DNA of 64,000 nt from Allodiplogaster sudhausi (taxonomy: Eukaryota > Nematoda > Chromadorea > Rhabditida > Diplogasteridae): contig CALZFC010000029.1 in assembly GCA_945643635.1 (NCBI GenBank), positions 1,558,001 through 1,622,000 on the forward strand. The letters run 5' to 3'. The notes under the pieces were generated by a model. The model made no database searches. It had not been told where the DNA came from and worked only from the letters and a program-made list of their open reading frames with translations. Position numbers and translations under genes: made by a program. Below are positions 42,849 to 55,028 of this stretch, one piece after another (within the stretch, counting starts at the first letter, position 1; each line of letters starts with the position of its first letter).

Positions 42849-43361
42849 GAGTTTCTCATTTTGTTTATGTATAAACGACGAAAAAAAAGCAAAAAAAAAA
42901 TTTCGTGCTTGCAAAAATCTGTTCTCAAAAGGGTATCGAACCGAGACCTCGAAATTGCCGGTCAAAGACTTACCAATACCCTACAGACGGCACAAACAGA
43001 TCCGATGATACCTTTCTTTGGACAGCGTTGATTGCTCACAAAGGAAACGTCGATTCTGAACACTCTGTTTCCTACTTTAGTGGGAAACAGAGAGAGAAGG
43101 AGAGAGAGAGAGAGAGAGAGGCGAAAGAAGGTGCAGCGTCGACTACATCTACTCTGCGTCACCGCTTCAAGGCTGAAGCTACGGTATGTCGTTAGACCAA
43201 CGATTTTTCTCATTGTCAGCTAACAGCACCTGCACCTTCTTTCACCTCTCTCTCTCGTCCTCTCTCTATCTCTTTCTCTCTTTCCCGCTCTCTATTTCTC
43301 TCTCCACCGGTCTATCATTCTCTTTCTCCCTCTCTCCTTCTTTCTCGTTCTATCGCATTCC

Positions 43362-43414
<53 letters not shown>

Positions 43415-43654
43415 CCACTAAAGTATGAGCGAACGTGTTCAGAATCGACGTTTCCTTTGTGAGCAATCAACGCTGTCCAAAGAAAGGTATCATCGGATCT
43501 GTTTGTGCCGTCTGTAGGGTATTGGTAAGTCTTTGACCGGCAATTTCGAGGTCTCGGTTCGATACCCTTTTGAGAACAGATTTTTGCAAGCACGAAAATT
43601 TTTTTTTTGCTTTTTTTTTCGTCGTTTATACATAAACAAAATGAGAAACTCAAA
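42849..43654. repeat. Foldback repeat with ~235-bp arms and tRNA-like B box
   Basis: Left arm 42849-43083 and right arm about 43418-43654 are near-perfect inverted copies. Each arm, on the strand pointing outward, carries GAGGTCTCGGTTCGATACCC, which fits a tRNA T-arm/B box, preceded by ATTGGTAAGTCTTTGACC. The centre holds GA/CT tracts (43083-43121 and 43240-43409) and an inner inverted word around GGTGCA / TGCACC. It looks like two SINE-like units joined head to head. Confidence 0.8.
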
Positions 43655-43677
43655 CAAAATAAAAGTCCTTATGGAAA

Positions 43678-43905
43678 AACTGTAGAAAAAAGGATTGGAA
43701 TATTCTAATTCGAATAACCTAAAATATGAATTCTTGGGCGAAATGACAGCGATGCTACTTTTATGATTTATAACAAAAGATGGTATGCATGGATCTCCGT
43801 GAGAGCTCTTAGATGATATACTTACGATTTTGTAATATTGACATTGAGCGCAGTTATGGATCGAAGAATGCGCTAGCACGGTGTTACAGTTTACACTGGA
43901 TCATG
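43678..43905. repeat. Half copy of the palindrome family
   Basis: Begins with the family core GGAATATTCTAATTCGAAT (43697-43715) and continues outward with TCTCCGTGAGAGCTCTTAGA and GATCGAAGAATGCGC, matching one arm of the palindromes at 49.2-51.8 kb. Confidence 0.65.
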
Positions 43906-44435
43906 TTCTAGCGCAACGGAACCTACGTCTGAGACGCTTAATTCTTATGAAAGAGACATATGTTGTAGCAAATTTCTAGCACTTTTAGAATATATAGGAG
44001 CGGTTGTGGGGAAATGAACGTAAAGTGCATAATTTGGCAAAAAACCGACCTCGAAAATGTTTAGGGCCGTATTTTAGGGTCAAAATCAAATTTTATGAAC
44101 ACATCATCAACATGAAAATTAAAGCCCATCCAATCAGCTATCTAATGATAGCTCGATGGTTGTCTAACAATAAGTTTGAAGCGACTTATGACCAATCGAA
44201 TTTATAAGATTACGGTACTGGGTCTCGTGCGGAAAAATTTTTTCACCTTTGAAATACAGCCTATTTTGTTCACCACGTCGAGTTGTATACTATAATCAAT
44301 TTTGGTTAAGATATTCGAAAAACAATTCCTAGGGCAGGCCTTGATCAAACGATACTGACAGGCCCTCTTAAAAGTATATTTATATTTATTAATTTACAAT
44401 TTGTATTGTAGATAATTATTATATTAATCTTTAAG
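43906..44435. other. Non-coding DNA upstream of the kelch gene
   Basis: Nothing recognised. The kelch gene's upstream exons are not here, so its 5' end may have been lost. Confidence 0.35.
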
Positions 44436-45520
44436 TACCGCCGAAAATGGGTTGACATGCCCTTCGATAATCTGCACATTTTCGACACCAAGCGGGAGAT
44501 ATTCGAACGTTGGCAGACAATTCCGGACCCGGTCAGCAATTCCTACATTATCCTAATTAGTAAAGGGTAGTTGCTCTTTTTTTATTAATCGGAAAAAAAT
44601 CTTTTATCTTTTTCAAGAGCGATAAAAAATACGTCAGGCCAAAACCTGGCCGGTCAGACCCGTAGGCCGTCTCCGTGCCAGGTCCATCTCTGTGGATTTG
44701 AGAACGATAGAAAATGCCTCTTATAGATACACGGTAATCCTATGTTATAAAATGGATAAGTAGATCAATTTTGGGGGAGCCCGCAGCCTGTGCCAGGTGG
44801 ATAGTGCCTCTTGCACAGATCCACGGCTTTCCGGAGGAGCGAGATCTCGCGTCTGCAGTGACCGTCGACAACAAGTGGCTGTTCGTAATCGGCGGGCAAG
44901 ATGTCGCCGGCGGCATATTGACATCCGTCTGGCGACTCGAAATTGCATCCTCCAGATGGCGGCGCTTTCTCTTTCAGCTACCGTCAGCAGCTATCTTCCA
45001 TCACTTTTAGCTAATTTGTTTGCGCCAAACTTTTAAATTAACTTAATTAGACGCAAACTTGAAATTTAATGGTTTACTCATTTATAAATAATAATAAAAG
45101 ATATGGTTCGAAATTTGGAATAGGCTATTTTTTATTTAATTTGTCTTAGGAATATACCCACCGTTTCCGCTGCGTACTGCCGATTGTCGGGTCGACTTCT
45201 CGTCTTAATGAGAGTAATTTGTTTGTTAATTTTTAAAATTATCGTTTAGCAAAAAAATATTTAAAAATAAGCAATAACAATTTATTAGCCTATCACAGTG
45301 CTGTCATCAACGATAAAAGTGTTTTAAGAACTAAATATTATTTTTAAAAAAATCTTCACCACAAACAATGGAAGTCAAACATTGAAAGAAGTGACAGACA
45401 TGTCTGTGATGATCACTGAATTAATAAGTAGATTTTTTTAAAGACCAGCAGCCTCCTCGAGATCGAATGGAAATGTTCCGTGTCGCGGTGCCCTCCCTGG
45501 CGTGGATGTCGTTCGGCAAG
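44436..45520 (+). CDS. Kelch-repeat protein, partial
   Basis: Exons 44436-44559, 44787-44982, 45150-45213 and about 45449-45520 join in phase (1, 2, 0). Exon 1 reads MPFDNLHIFDTKREIFERW, the last strand of one blade. Exon 2 carries a full kelch blade, ERDLASAVTVDNKWLFVIGG, then SVWRLEIASSRWRRF (the paired Gly and the spaced Trp of kelch repeats). Exon 3 (NIPTVSAAYCRLSGRLLVL) begins another blade. Kelch blades build beta-propellers used for protein binding, for example in ubiquitin-ligase adaptors or actin-binding proteins. Neither a start codon nor a terminal exon is visible, and repeats lie on both sides, so this is a fragment or a gene whose ends I could not identify. Confidence 0.65.
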
Positions 45521-45837
45521 GTTTTAAACCTTTTTCCTTTTTTCAATGCAAATTTGTGTCACTTTCTGAATGAAAAATTGAGCATATATTAGTGTAAATA
45601 TTAAAATAGGTATCCGACAATAAACTAAGTTGTTCTTTTATCTTTCAAGATATTTTCATTTCTTTTTGGATACTGTAAAAAAAACATCAATGTCTATTCA
45701 CCCATGACGTCATCAAATAACGAGGTCCAAAGGGTGTGAAAATTCTCTGCCCCTCCTACCCAATTCAGCAAGTGATCAGACATAGAGACGTCAAATAAAA
45801 GCGAAACAATCAATGAACTTGTGAGAGGATAGAAGTT
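45521..45837. other. Non-coding DNA, no gene seen
   Basis: AT-rich; nothing recognised. Confidence 0.35.
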
Positions 45838-46185
45838 TTATATCACTTCATACATATCTTCATAGCTGTCCTGGAAAGAAATGGTTTCGTTTTTTTTATT
45901 ACATTTATCTCCCTATTTGCAACTCTGAGCATGCTACGTAGCATCTCTTGTTAGTAGGATAGTTCGATCCATCAGCATTCATTCAACTGTTTTTTCCCAC
46001 CTTCTGTTTTTTCTTTGTCCTAATAATTAGGAGGAAATGAACATTTCCGAAGAAGTTTATCTATACAATGAAGAACGTAATTTTCTCGCTCCTTTAAACA
46101 CAAGCACAACTAACAAACGATAGTAGAGATAAAATTGAAAAAGGAGAAGGCGAAACTGAATGCATTAACACTAAAAAAATTAAGT
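45838..46185. repeat. Dispersed repeat, copy of 28910-29290
   Basis: Same order of words as at 28.9 kb, including AACATTTCCGAAGAAGTTTA and ACTAACAAACGATAGTAGAG. Same orientation. Confidence 0.7.
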
Positions 46186-46221
46186 ACCGTATTGACTAAA
46201 AGTGATTGACTAAAAGTTTGA

Positions 46222-46417
46222 TACCGTATTTTCTCTATTAGTGCCCCTCCCTCTATTAGAACCCCCCCCCCCTCTAATAGTCCCCCCCTCTCGCAAGGTA
46301 TTGAAAAATAGTACCCCTCCCTCTAATAGAACCCCCCCCCCCTCTAATAGTGCCCCCCTCTCGCAGGGGTATTGAAAAATAGTACCCCCGGGGGCACTAA
46401 TAGAGAAAATACGGTAA
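46222..46417. mobile_element. TIR element with C homopolymers
   Basis: Starts TACCGTATTTTCTCTATTAG and ends CTAATAGAGAAAATACGGTA, perfect inverted ends. Inside are two similar ~70-bp units with runs of about 10-12 C (CTAATAGAACCCCCC...). A half copy, inverted, lies at about 46585-46687. Confidence 0.8.
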
Positions 46418-46584
46418 CAACATTTTATTCTCAAAAACGAAGAATTATAGCTCTACTTCAATGGAATCATCACTTGAATATCAGTTTTACCGTATATTAT
46501 GAATGAATTTGAAATCAGTTCATTGGGAAGAGCATCCCATACCTCAATTATGGATTCCAGGTTCGTCTCTATTGGACAATTAGG

Positions 46585-46687
46585 GGGGGGGGCGCACTAT
46601 TGGAGGGGGGGGGGGGTTCTATTAGATGGAGGGGTACTATTTTTCAATACCCTTGCGAGAGGGGGCACTAATAGAGAAAATACGGTA
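46585..46687. repeat. Half copy of the C-homopolymer TIR element
   Basis: G-run version (GGGGGG...TTCTATTAGATGG) ending in the same terminal repeat CTAATAGAGAAAATACGGTA. Confidence 0.7.
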
Positions 46688-46964
46688 ATTTAGAAGTGAA
46701 CAACATGCTACGCGGGGAAGCAATATCATTGATTCTTAAATGTATTTAAAAAAAAAAGAAATTAGAGAACGAAAAGACAAAAAGTGAGGCTGAAAGATAG
46801 CGGAAAAAATGCGACGATGAAATGCTCATAAAAGTCCGCGCGATGTTGTGAAAGTTTTAATGTTAGGATGAGGAGATGAATAATTATTGCAAGACTGGTC
46901 CATCCATGTACGACCACTTGAAGGAGAGATGGACGGGCCTCCCATTCCAACCACACCAGTCTTA

Positions 46965-46967
<3 letters not shown>

Positions 46968-47018
<51 letters not shown>

Positions 47019-47029
47019 TTTCTTTTCCG

Positions 47030-47060
<31 letters not shown>

Positions 47061-47105
47061 CTTTTCCGCTCTCTCTCGCTCTCCCTCTATCTCTCTCTCA
47101 TCCCT
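46968..47105. repeat. CT microsatellite
   Basis: Two nearly uninterrupted CTCTCT tracts with TTTTCTTTTCCGCTC spacers. Confidence 0.85.
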
Positions 47106-47434
47106 CTCCGCTCACTTCAATCGTAAGAACTGTTTGTTCTCCTCTTGCGTTTGTTACTTCTTCATATAAGTGCGTATATGTATGGAAAAAAATTTGAATA
47201 ACAAATTCAGGAAAAAAAACAATCAATTACATACCAATCATCAAAATAACATGCAATCCATGTATTCTTCGATGGATTAAGTATTAGTTGTTGCCATTAT
47301 AAGTCTCGCTCGTTTAACAAATGTGGAGTTTTTGCTGCCATCGCATTAGCACATGAACAAGCCGTCGTCATGAACCGAGCCGGCATGATTGTGAGTAGTG
47401 ACGCGACCTTCTGAACATCAACAATATACACATA

Positions 47435-49148
47435 ACGCGATTTGCGAGAGAATCAAAATGCTCGGGGCCCTAGAAAAATCATCATCTACGATTTTGCTTT
47501 AAAGTTGTTTCTAGGTAAAGTTAGACCCGCAGAATCGAATGGGAATGGTCTTGGAAGCTATAAAATTCATTTTAAAAAGTTATGAAGAATTGAAAAACTG
47601 CCCATCTTTTTGAGGTGGTCGAGTAGGGCGCATGTTTATGTACATCTCTCCGCGCACAGTAAAGCAATATACGTGAAAATTTTAAGGTAGATAGAAAAGA
47701 TATTGCTTATATAAATAGTCGAAACAGAATTTGAAAATTTTCAAATATCGATTTTTACGTGCTCTCAAACTCAATGAAGAATGTACATGTTATATTTCAA
47801 TTTACGCAGACAGTTTTGTATGTATCGTATAGAGCATAAAAATGGCTTTCTAATGATATATAGGATATTTCATTTCGTCGAACTATGCGGCTTTGGTATG
47901 CGTTTAGGTCATGCGCGACAGTGAAAACTGGCGCAGAATCGCATCGCGACGCGATTCTGCACCAGTTTTCACTGTTGCGCATGACCTTCAAATATCGATT
48001 TTCTATATATTTAATGATATTTTGTTTTTGATCTTTCTTTTTACTTTTTTGAAACGATTAAGCTCATTTTCGAGCAAAAAATGCACTTTTCGAATAAATA
48101 TTAACGAATTCACTCATCTCCACAAAAGGAGGCCGAGTTGTCGTGGAAGTGTGTTAAATTTGCTACAAAGTAACATTCTTGAAACGGAAATTAAAGGAAG
48201 GTTTTTCTTGCAACAAATCGAAAAGCGATTAAAACCAGCTATAACACTATGTAAATACACCAATTCACCAGATTCACCAGGGATGTCGAATTCGAATATT
48301 CCAATTTACACATTCGAATATTCGAATTCATGCGGTGAAAATCTGGTGAATTGGTGTATTTACATAGTGTTATAGCTGATTTTAATCGCTTTTCGATTTC
48401 TTGCGAGAAAAACCTTCCTTGAATTTATGTTTCAAGAATGATACTTTGTAGCAAATTTAACGCACTTCCACGACAACTCGGCCTCCTTTTGTGGAGATGA
48501 GTGAATTCGTTAATATTTGGTGGAAAAGTGTATTTTTGCTCAAAAATGAGCTTAATCGTTAAATAAAAGTAAAAAGAAAGATCAAAAGCAAAATACCACT
48601 AGATATATAGAAAATCGATATTTGAATGCGACCAATATCGCGTCGCGCCGCGATTCTGTGCCAGTTTTCACTGTTGCGCATGACCTGAACGCATACAAAA
48701 GCCGCATAGTTCGTCGAAATGAAACATCCTATATATCATTAGAAAGCCACTTTTATGCTCTATACGATGCATTCAAAACTGTCTGCGTAAATTGAAATAT
48801 AACGTGTACATTCCTCATTGAGTTTGAGAGCACGTAAAAAATCGATATTTGAAAATTTGAAATTCTATTTTCAATATTCATATAAGCAATATCTTTTCTA
48901 TCTACCATAAAATTTTCGCGTATAGAGATGTTCATAAACATGCGCCCAACTCGACCATCTCAAAAAGATGCGCAGTTTTTCAATTCTTCATAACTTTTTG
49001 AAATGAATTTTTTAGGCTTCAAGACCAATCCCATTCGATTCTGTGGGTCTAACTTTACCTAGAAACAACTTTAAAGCAAAATCGGAGATGATGATTTTTC
49101 TAGGGCCCAAGCCCTTATGATTAATTTTGATTCTCTCGCAAATCGCGT
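47435..49148. repeat. Long palindrome, ~1.7 kb
   Basis: Starts ACGCGATTTGCGAGAGAATC and ends with its reverse complement (GATTCTCTCGCAAATCGCGT). The two ~850-bp halves are inverted copies throughout; paired blocks include AACTTTACCTAGAAACAACT and GGCCGAGTTGTCGTGGAAGT. The centre is at about 48291, within GAATTCGAATATTCC. No coding region. Confidence 0.9.
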
Positions 49149-49235
49149 CATATGTTCATGTCTCCGAAAGTATCGAAATTTTTTATCTACATCGATTAAG
49201 ACGGCTTCTCTGTCAGACTCGAGCATGCGCTTACG

Positions 49236-50886
49236 GCAGCCTGCCCCAGGAAAACTGTTTTCGAATTCATTAACAAGAATCATTTTTCTTATACAACTCG
49301 ACCCGCTCTATTTAGTGAGACTAATTTCATCATCATCCGATTTTTTCCCTTCGGGATACACTACCGTAACCTTGAAAATTCACTGAGCCATAAATCCGTT
49401 TAAAACTGGTTTTGAGAAACAGCGCACATATCATTCAATAGCATTTCGAAAGCGCTTCAAATTTCATCTAGGAACATGTTTTACTAAAAATTTTATTTTG
49501 GCCGAGAAATTTGGGTCTAACTTATTTGAAATGTCAGCACACCATTTTATGATCATTTCCCCACCCTGGCACCTAGATAGAAAGAAAGAGCGTGAAATTT
49601 GCTATTAAATAAGTACCATTCAAGAAAAATCTGAGCGTACCAATTTTTGCTAGCAATACGCGCGAGTCGGTCAAAATGGCGCGTATACGGCGGCCGAGGC
49701 ACCCTGCAAGCGCATTCAGCGATCCATAACTTTGCTCAATCTTAATATCAGAAAATCGTAGATATATCATCTAAGAGCTCTCACAGAGATCTTCAAATGC
49801 TACATACATACTTTTATTGAATTATTTATATTTCTAGGGAAAATTTCGTTCTGAACTATAAGAAGGCTTGAAAAACTATTTTACAAACATTTCCGCATTT
49901 CAAAACATACATCATAAGAAAGAGCGTGAAATTTTCTACAAGACGAACCCCTTTCAATAAACTTACAAGTCTATATTGTTCTGTTATAAGTCAAAAGAAT
50001 AGGAAAAGTATCGTCGCTAGCCTTTAGCCCGAGAATTTCAGTGTTTAGGTTATTCGAATTAGAATATTCCAATAATTTTTTACATTGAAGAATTGTGCTA
50101 AGCTGAGGCCCTATTCTTATAACTCATAACAGAACAATATAGACTTGAAAGTTTATTGAAAGGGGTTCATCTTGTAGAAAATTTCACGCTCTTTCTTATG
50201 ATGTATGTTTTGAAATGCGGAAATGTTTGTAAAATAGTTTTTTAAGCCTTCTTAAAATTCAGAACGAAATTTTAAATTGAAATATAAATATTTCAATAAA
50301 AGTATGTATGTAGCATTTGAAGATCTCTGTGAGAGCTCTTAGATGATATATCTACGATTTTCTGATATTAAGATTGAGCAAAGTTATGGATCGCTGAATG
50401 CGCTTGCAGGGTGCCTCGGCCACCGTAAACGCGCCTTTTTGACCGACTCGCGCGCATTGCTCGCGTCGTAGCAAAAATTGGTACGCTCAGATTTTTCTTG
50501 AATGGTACTTATTCGGTAACAAATTTAACGCTCTTTCTTTCTATCTAGGAGCCAGGGGTGGGGATATGATAATAAAATTGTGTGATCTTCAAATAATTTA
50601 GTAAACTATTAATTTCTCGTCGAAAATAATAGTTTAGTAAAACATGTTCCTAGATGAAATTTGAAGCGCTTTCGAAATGCTATTGAATGATATGTGCATT
50701 GTTTCTCAAAACCAGAGTTGAACGGATTTATGGCTCAATAAATTTTCAGGGTTACGGTAGTGTATCCCGAAGGGAAAAAATCGGATCATGATGAAATTAG
50801 TCTCATTAAATAGAGCGGGTCGAGTTGTATAAGAAAAATGATTCTTGTTAATGAATTCGAAAACAATTTTCCCGGAGCAGGCTGCG
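49236..50886. repeat. Long palindrome, ~1.65 kb
   Basis: Inverted halves about 820 bp each: GCCTGCCCC..GAAAAC on the left mirrors GAAAAC..AGCAGGC on the right. Paired blocks include ATTTCATCTAGGAACATG and GAAAGAGCGTGAAATTT. The centre at about 50061 is ATTCGAATTAGAATATTCC (50052-50070). No coding region. Confidence 0.9.
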
Positions 50887-50984
50887 CTCCAAGCTTACGG
50901 ACATGCTCTCTTAATAATATGACATAGTTAATTGACTTAAGAGAGCATGTCCGTAAGCTTCGAGCGCAGGTAAAGTAGCGTCGC

Positions 50985-51785
50985 TATCCTTTAGCCCACG
51001 AATTTCATTGTTTAGGTTATTAGAATTAGAATACTCCAATAATTTTTTACGTTGAAGAATTGTGTTAAGCTGATGACCTATTCTTATAACTTATAACAAA
51101 ACATGATAGACTTAAAACTGTATTGAGAAGGGTTCATCTTGTAGCAAATTTCACGCTCTTTCTACTGATGTATGTTTTGAAATGCAGAAATGTTTGTAAA
51201 GTAGTTTTTTAAGCGTTCTAATAGTACAGAACAAAATTTTCCATAGAAATATAAATATTTCAATAAAAGTATGTATGTAGCATTTGAAAATCTCTGTGAG
51301 AGCTCTTAGATGATATGCTAACGATTTTGTAATATTAACATTAGCTTAGTTATGGATCGATGAATGCGCTTGCACGGTGCCTCTGCGACCGAAAATGTGC
51401 CATTTTGACCGACTCGCGCTCATTGCTCGCGTCATAGCAAACATTGTTACGCTCGTATTTTTCTTGAATGGTGATTATTCAAATAATTTAACGCAAATTT
51501 TCTCGGCCAAAATAAAATATTCGTAAAACATGTTCCTAGATGAAATTTGACGAGCTTTCGAAATGCTATTGAATGATATGTAGAGGGTTTCTCAAAACAG
51601 ACCTTGGACGGATTTATGGCTCAATGAATTTTCACTGTTACGGTACTGCATCCCGAAGGGAAAAAATCGGATGATGATGAAATTAGTCTCATTAAATAGA
51701 GCGGGTCGAGTTGTATAAGCAAAATGTTTTCCGTTAATGAATTCGAAAACAATTTTTCCGGGGCAGGCTGCCTTAAGCACATGAT
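50985..51785. repeat. Half palindrome copy
   Basis: Direct diverged repeat of the right half of the preceding palindrome, from core (ATTAGAATTAGAATACTCC, near 51019) to end (GGGGCAGGCTGC). Its left half is reduced to a short stub. Confidence 0.75.
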
Positions 51786-51826
51786 CGACTTTTACAGAGA
51801 TGCTCTCTTAATAATAGACTAAATTT

Positions 51827-52165
51827 CTTCTAGGGCTTCTTGCCTCGTCTGGAAGAAGCGAGCCGCGCTGCGTGCTGCTGAGCGAGCAACAGCAGCAGCG
51901 TCTCCGCCGAGCGAGCGAACACGACTTCAGCTCATTCCTCAAGTTCAGTGCCACCATCTCGTGTTGAATGCAGAGAAATTCTTATTGTTGTTTCAATTGC
52001 CTATTCTCAGACGTGCACACCAATAAATTGTCATTGCTTCGAGGCAAAGAGTTACTTGTTGTGATTGCGAGTGGTAGAGAACAAATGAATTTTATCGTTT
52101 TATTCTTTTTCTGAAATGATACAGGCAATCTTGGTTGCCTGAATCCAAAATTTTGAAATTGGTAA
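51827..52165. repeat. Dispersed repeat, copy of 40259-40640
   Basis: Same order of words as at 40.3 kb (AAGAAGCGAGCCGCGCTGCG, GAGCGAGCGAACACGACTTC). Slightly shorter. Confidence 0.75.
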
Positions 52166-52599
52166 AGTCCCTTATCGTTAGAGACGAATGGTTTATCCCG
52201 AACGAACACTTTGGCAGAAAGAAAACAACATGCATTTTAAGTTGCCTTTACACTATACTATAATTACAGAAGATTTTCATCATATTTAAGAAAAATATGT
52301 AGTTGGCTGGTGAAAGAATGATTTTTAAAACCAAATTTTATTATGCTTTTTCTTTCTATACTCTCTATCTCTCTCTCGCTCCTCCCCTTTCTTTAAAGAT
52401 TTTTAGCATATTCTAACTGGAACATTTTAGTATATTCCAAAAGGGAAGATTTTAGTATATTCAAAAAGGAAGATTTTAGTATGTCCATTGAAAAGATTTT
52501 AGAATATTCCAAAGGAAGAATTTAGTATATTAAGAGAGCCTGTCTGAGAGACTCGACCATCACGGGACAGGGAACAAAAGTACCCTTTGATCATAAAAA
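52166..52599. repeat. AT-rich DNA with a short tandem repeat
   Basis: Around 52395-52530 a GATTTTAG(T/A)ATATTC(C)AAAAGGAA unit recurs about five times. Confidence 0.55.
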
Positions 52600-53195
52600 T
52601 CGTAAGTATATCATCTTACCATTAGAGCTCTTACGGAGATCTTCAAATGTTACATACATACTTTTATTGAAAAGTTTGGATTTTAACTGGAAAGTTCGTT
52701 TTGTATGATAAGAAGGCTTAAAAAACTACTTCAGAAACGTTTCCACATGACGAAACATACATCAAAAGAAAGAGGATGAAATTTGGTACAAGATAAACCC
52801 CTTTAAATGAAATTCCATGCGTACGATCTTCTTTTATAAGAAATAAGAGTAGGAAAAAGTGGCCTTATGGAAAAAGTGTAGAAAAAGGATTGGAATATTC
52901 TAATTCGAATAAACTAAACTATGAATAATTTTGCAAAATGACAGTGACGCTACTGGCCCTACTCTTATGGCTTATAACAAAAGATCCTACGCATGGAATT
53001 TAATTCAAAGGGGTTCGTCTTGTACCAAATTTCATCCTCTTTCTTTTGATGTATGGTTGGGCATGTGGAAATGTTTCTGAAGTAGTTTTTTAAGCCATCT
53101 TATCATAAAGAACGAAATTTCCCATATAAATCCAAACTTTTCAATAAAAGTATGTATGTATGTATGTTACATTTGAAGATCTCCGTGAGAGCGGT
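52600..53195. repeat. Palindrome, ~0.6 kb, same family
   Basis: Inverted halves. The left has CTCTTACGGAGATCTTCAAA and the right has TTTGAAGATCTCCGTGAGAG. The centre is GGAATATTCTAATTCGAAT (52892-52910). Confidence 0.85.
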
Positions 53196-53235
53196 AAGCC
53201 AGAATGTAGTGTGGAGGAGAAGAATATGAGTGAAA

Positions 53236-53266
<31 letters not shown>

Positions 53267-53520
53267 GAGAGGGTGAGAGAGAACAGAGAAGAGAACAAAT
53301 AAAGAGTACGTAAGAGATTTAAGAAGAGAGCCAGAAGGATGCGCGAAACGAGATCAAATCTGAAGATAGTGTTCAATGTGACTTATGAGGTGTATAGGAG
53401 AGTTTTCAACTTTTCGCGGTCATTTAAAATTATTATGTATTTATTTGAATAACGAGGCTTCAATCTACTTTTGATTAAAATTTGTGGCAAATAACTTGAA
53501 CTTGTATCAATATAGTAAAT
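53196..53520. other. Non-coding DNA with GA tract
   Basis: GA tract at 53236-53282. No gene. Confidence 0.4.
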
Positions 53521-53524
53521 ATAG

Positions 53525-54056
53525 TTTTCTGCCCCCGTCCTTTGTCTCTTCTCGGCGCGGCCGATTCAGCACCTCAGATATGTGTTGTGGGGCATCGTCC
53601 ACTCCTCGGGAAGTCGCTCGCCCCGGTCACTCTTGAGAGGAGCAGTGGTTCAGCTGTAATAAATGGGTTATCGAGGGTTTATCTTCTGGAGCCGCAACAA
53701 TACACACGACGAACAAGCTCAACCGCTGGCAACGTGGGAGTAAACCAGGAACTCAACCGCACTCTAGGCGGGAGGAATGCAACACTGACTAGGGAAAGCC
53801 TTGCCAGACCAACAATGACTACTGCTACGTGTTATAATGAAACATATAAAAGCACTAGGCATAATAAAAAGCACCCGCTAAACAAGATGGGATACCACTA
53901 CATAATGGAATGAGGGGGCGCATGGGCTATAGAAAGGGCCCGACCTACTACACAGCCATCTATGTATGTACCTATACCCTTCCCCTTATATACCTTTTTA
54001 ATTTCAATGTTGTCGCAGCATTTAACTGATGTATGAAAAAAATAAATAAATATATG
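53525..54056 (+). other. Possible 3' end of a non-LTR retrotransposon
   Basis: A GC-richer block (53525-53980) of different composition from its surroundings leads into a tail reading AAAAAAATAAATAAATATATG, typical of LINE 3' ends. The open frame 53542-53913 has no recognisable domain. Weak evidence. Confidence 0.25.
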
Positions 54057-55028
54057 AGTGCTGCACTCATATGTACATATTCAGATAAACAGATAACGAA
54101 TTATTTATGACGAAGATATCGATCAGCAACTTATTGATAAAAGTGAATGAATATGACACAATTTGGTTAAAAAAATGTAATTGATTTTATTTCACAGAGA
54201 ATAAAGGAAGAAAAGTGCTACCTTGAGACATTTAAACATTGCATGTATTGAAGACCAAACGACATATGCGATCGACGAATGCAATCTTCAATCTTCCTGA
54301 CGTTGCAAAAGGTGAGAGCGAAAAGAGATCGATGCCCACGATTAATGCATGGCACACCTGTTTTCTTTTACCGTATCTTTGGCTCATCGTTCAGCATTTA
54401 TTTATTTTTCTCTAACCCTCTCATTCACGCGCACTTTCTCCCTTTCCATCTTGTTCGAAACGCCAAGAGAGCAAAAATCCAGTTTAATCCCATTAGAAGC
54501 CCATAGGGCTACACCTCTCGCGCGGCATTAGCGCAGAAAAAATGGTGCAAAACTCCCAAGTGGAAGGTCGGTGATTTGGGGCTCGCTACATAATTTAAAA
54601 TTTGAATGTGTATCTAACTTCTCTTCAGTTCTTTTATTGTCTCGCATTTCTCGAACGTCTGTGTCTCTCATCCCTTGGTGAAAATGGTGTGCTAAGTGGG
54701 CAGGACGGGTAGAGACTGCCTCTCCTTCCTAACCCTTTGGCACTCCTTATTTGTATTTGAGGACACTCATCTGACCTGTCGATTTGAATATTTTTTAATC
54801 TTAAATGCTCACGTACCAGGGGTAGATCTTTCAAACTTATTAAAGACATCGCAATTTTCTGAGCAGCTGATTTGCCTTCCATTTCGAAGTCCCGTGAAAT
54901 TTACCGAGATATGCGAATGTTACTGCGTCAACAAGGAAGGTATATTTTTTCTTCCATTAAAGAGATGCCATGAAACAGGTATTAATTTTTTCTACATATG
55001 TGCATATTATATTTAGATACGATTCAGG
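54057..55028. other. Non-coding DNA before the LicD-like gene
   Basis: No gene recognised. May hold the promoter and first exon(s) of the gene that follows. Confidence 0.35.

Noticed and set aside
47435..53195. CRISPR or satellite array
   Set aside because: The repeats are long inverted halves around single centres, not short direct repeats with spacers.
53542..53913. 123-codon plus-strand protein gene
   Set aside because: No domain, no introns, and the flanking A-rich tail suggests a retrotransposon 3' end; kept only as a low-confidence repeat.
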